From an uncultured Bacilli bacterium (GTDB taxonomy: Bacteria; Bacillota_I; Bacilli_A; RF39; UBA660), in assembly GCA_947625395.1 (NCBI GenBank), contig CANQOD010000063.1, positions 1 through 6,934 on the forward strand: a stretch of DNA of 6,934 bases, read 5' to 3'. The translations under genes and the position numbers were made by a program. Below are positions 6,584 to 6,934 of this stretch, piece after piece. The notes under the pieces are model-generated. The model made no database searches and had not been told where the DNA came from. It saw only the letters and a program-made list of their open reading frames with translations. The first letter of the stretch is position 1. Each line of letters begins with the position of its first letter.

Positions 6584-6934
6584 TTAATGGTTAGGAGTTA
6601 AGACTTGGCGGAAGGAATTCGTTTCTACAGCATATCCCACACCTGGTTGATATCGATAAATTCCAGCATAAGAACCATTCGAAAAATGTCCTCCACGATT
6701 TGACCAAATTTCCGTAGGCTGAGACATTCTAAAAAAATCACCATACCATTCTATAATTTCACTAATCGCATGACCTTTACATGGACTGCCATTACACATC
6801 GTGAATGGATCTTGGGTTGTATATACATCATAATACTTGTCTGCGGGCCAACTTCGACCTGTAAAATGGGTATGCTCTACGGTATCGCCAGTAAATCCCG
6901 AATTATATGCGGTAGAGTATCCTGAAAGCTTGTT
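6584..6934 (-). CDS. Probable surface protein with C-type-lectin/FGE-like tail, C-terminal part (cut by window edge)
   Basis: The frame is open from the window edge to TAA at 6584-6586, giving the last 116 residues of a longer protein; the ATG at 6799 is internal because coding continues upstream of it. Features are MCNGSPCKGHA (Cys47 and Cys52 of the fragment, possible disulfide), EIIEWYGDFF (60-68), and an ending of the form WSNRGG-(8)-AGIYRY-(11)-SFRQVL (77-112). That spacing of RGG, a hydrophobic-aromatic strand and a final SFR-VL resembles the end of C-type-lectin/FGE-like folds, and I associate GHA-SE--WY-D followed by W--RGG with the tails of pilin-anchored or secreted proteins in gut Firmicutes. 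These matches are from memory of patterns, not a search. Export and a binding role are inferred; the anchor, signal peptide and full length are outside the window. It is followed by its own terminator, so it is the last gene of its unit. Confidence 0.75.
   Translation of the reverse strand, partial: NKLSGYSTAYNSGFTGDTVEHTHFTGRSWPADKYYDVYTTQDPFTMCNGSPCKGHAISEIIEWYGDFFRMSQPTEIWSNRGGHFSNGSYAGIYRYQPGVGYAVETNSFRQVLTPNH

Noticed and set aside
6584..6799. A complete 71-aa gene starting at the ATG at 6799
   Set aside because: The same frame is open to the window edge with protein-like sequence that continues the domain, so this ATG is internal to a longer gene.
6584..6934. Variable region of a diversity-generating retroelement
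   Set aside because: The lectin-like tail made me look, but there is no reverse transcriptase, no template repeat and no AAY-rich codon cluster in the window.
1..6934. CRISPR array, insertion sequence, tRNA or rRNA
   Set aside because: No regularly spaced direct repeats, transposase motifs, terminal inverted repeats or cloverleaf-like segments were seen; the intergenic gaps are all under 120 bases.

Overview
The window comes from a low-GC, Gram-positive-type bacterium, most likely a member of the Bacilli or a related uncultured gut Firmicutes lineage. The signs are AT-rich coding sequence, AGGAGG-type ribosome binding sites, TATAAT promoters, a PcrA-type helicase with an NAD-dependent DNA ligase nearby, and a class III prepilin signal. 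Trp is TGG in every product that contains it and TGA ends ligA, so the standard bacterial code fits. Every supported gene lies on the minus strand, so the order of transcription runs from high to low coordinates.

From 6934 downward, the first gene is the C-terminal 116 residues of a secreted or surface protein that ends in a C-type-lectin/FGE-like tail. It is closed by an intrinsic terminator at 6537-6565. An extended -10 promoter (6513-6521) then starts pcrA. Next, tightly packed, come an unrecognised 136-residue protein whose Shine-Dalgarno overlaps the pcrA stop, and a 301-residue sugar-phosphate-type nucleotidyltransferase whose start overlaps the previous stop by 8 bases. These three look like one translationally coupled operon. 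ligA follows after 87 bases containing a TATAAT box and an imperfect inverted repeat. A one-pass membrane protein with a probable OB-fold (202 aa) follows, with its own promoter inside the end of ligA and a strong terminator after it (303-341). The window ends in the first 76 residues of a type IV prepilin-like protein.

The core is a DNA replication and repair cluster (PcrA helicase and LigA) related to the pcrB-pcrA-ligA arrangement of Bacillus. Here two genes sit between pcrA and ligA, and no pcrB is seen just upstream. The cluster is flanked on both sides by envelope or pilin-type genes. No mobile element, CRISPR array, tRNA or rRNA was seen, and no gene-free stretch exceeds 300 bases. I do not see a clearly new multi-gene system. 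The most unusual items are the uncharacterised 136-residue protein, the two surface-protein fragments, and the in-frame tandem TGA joining ligA to the next gene.
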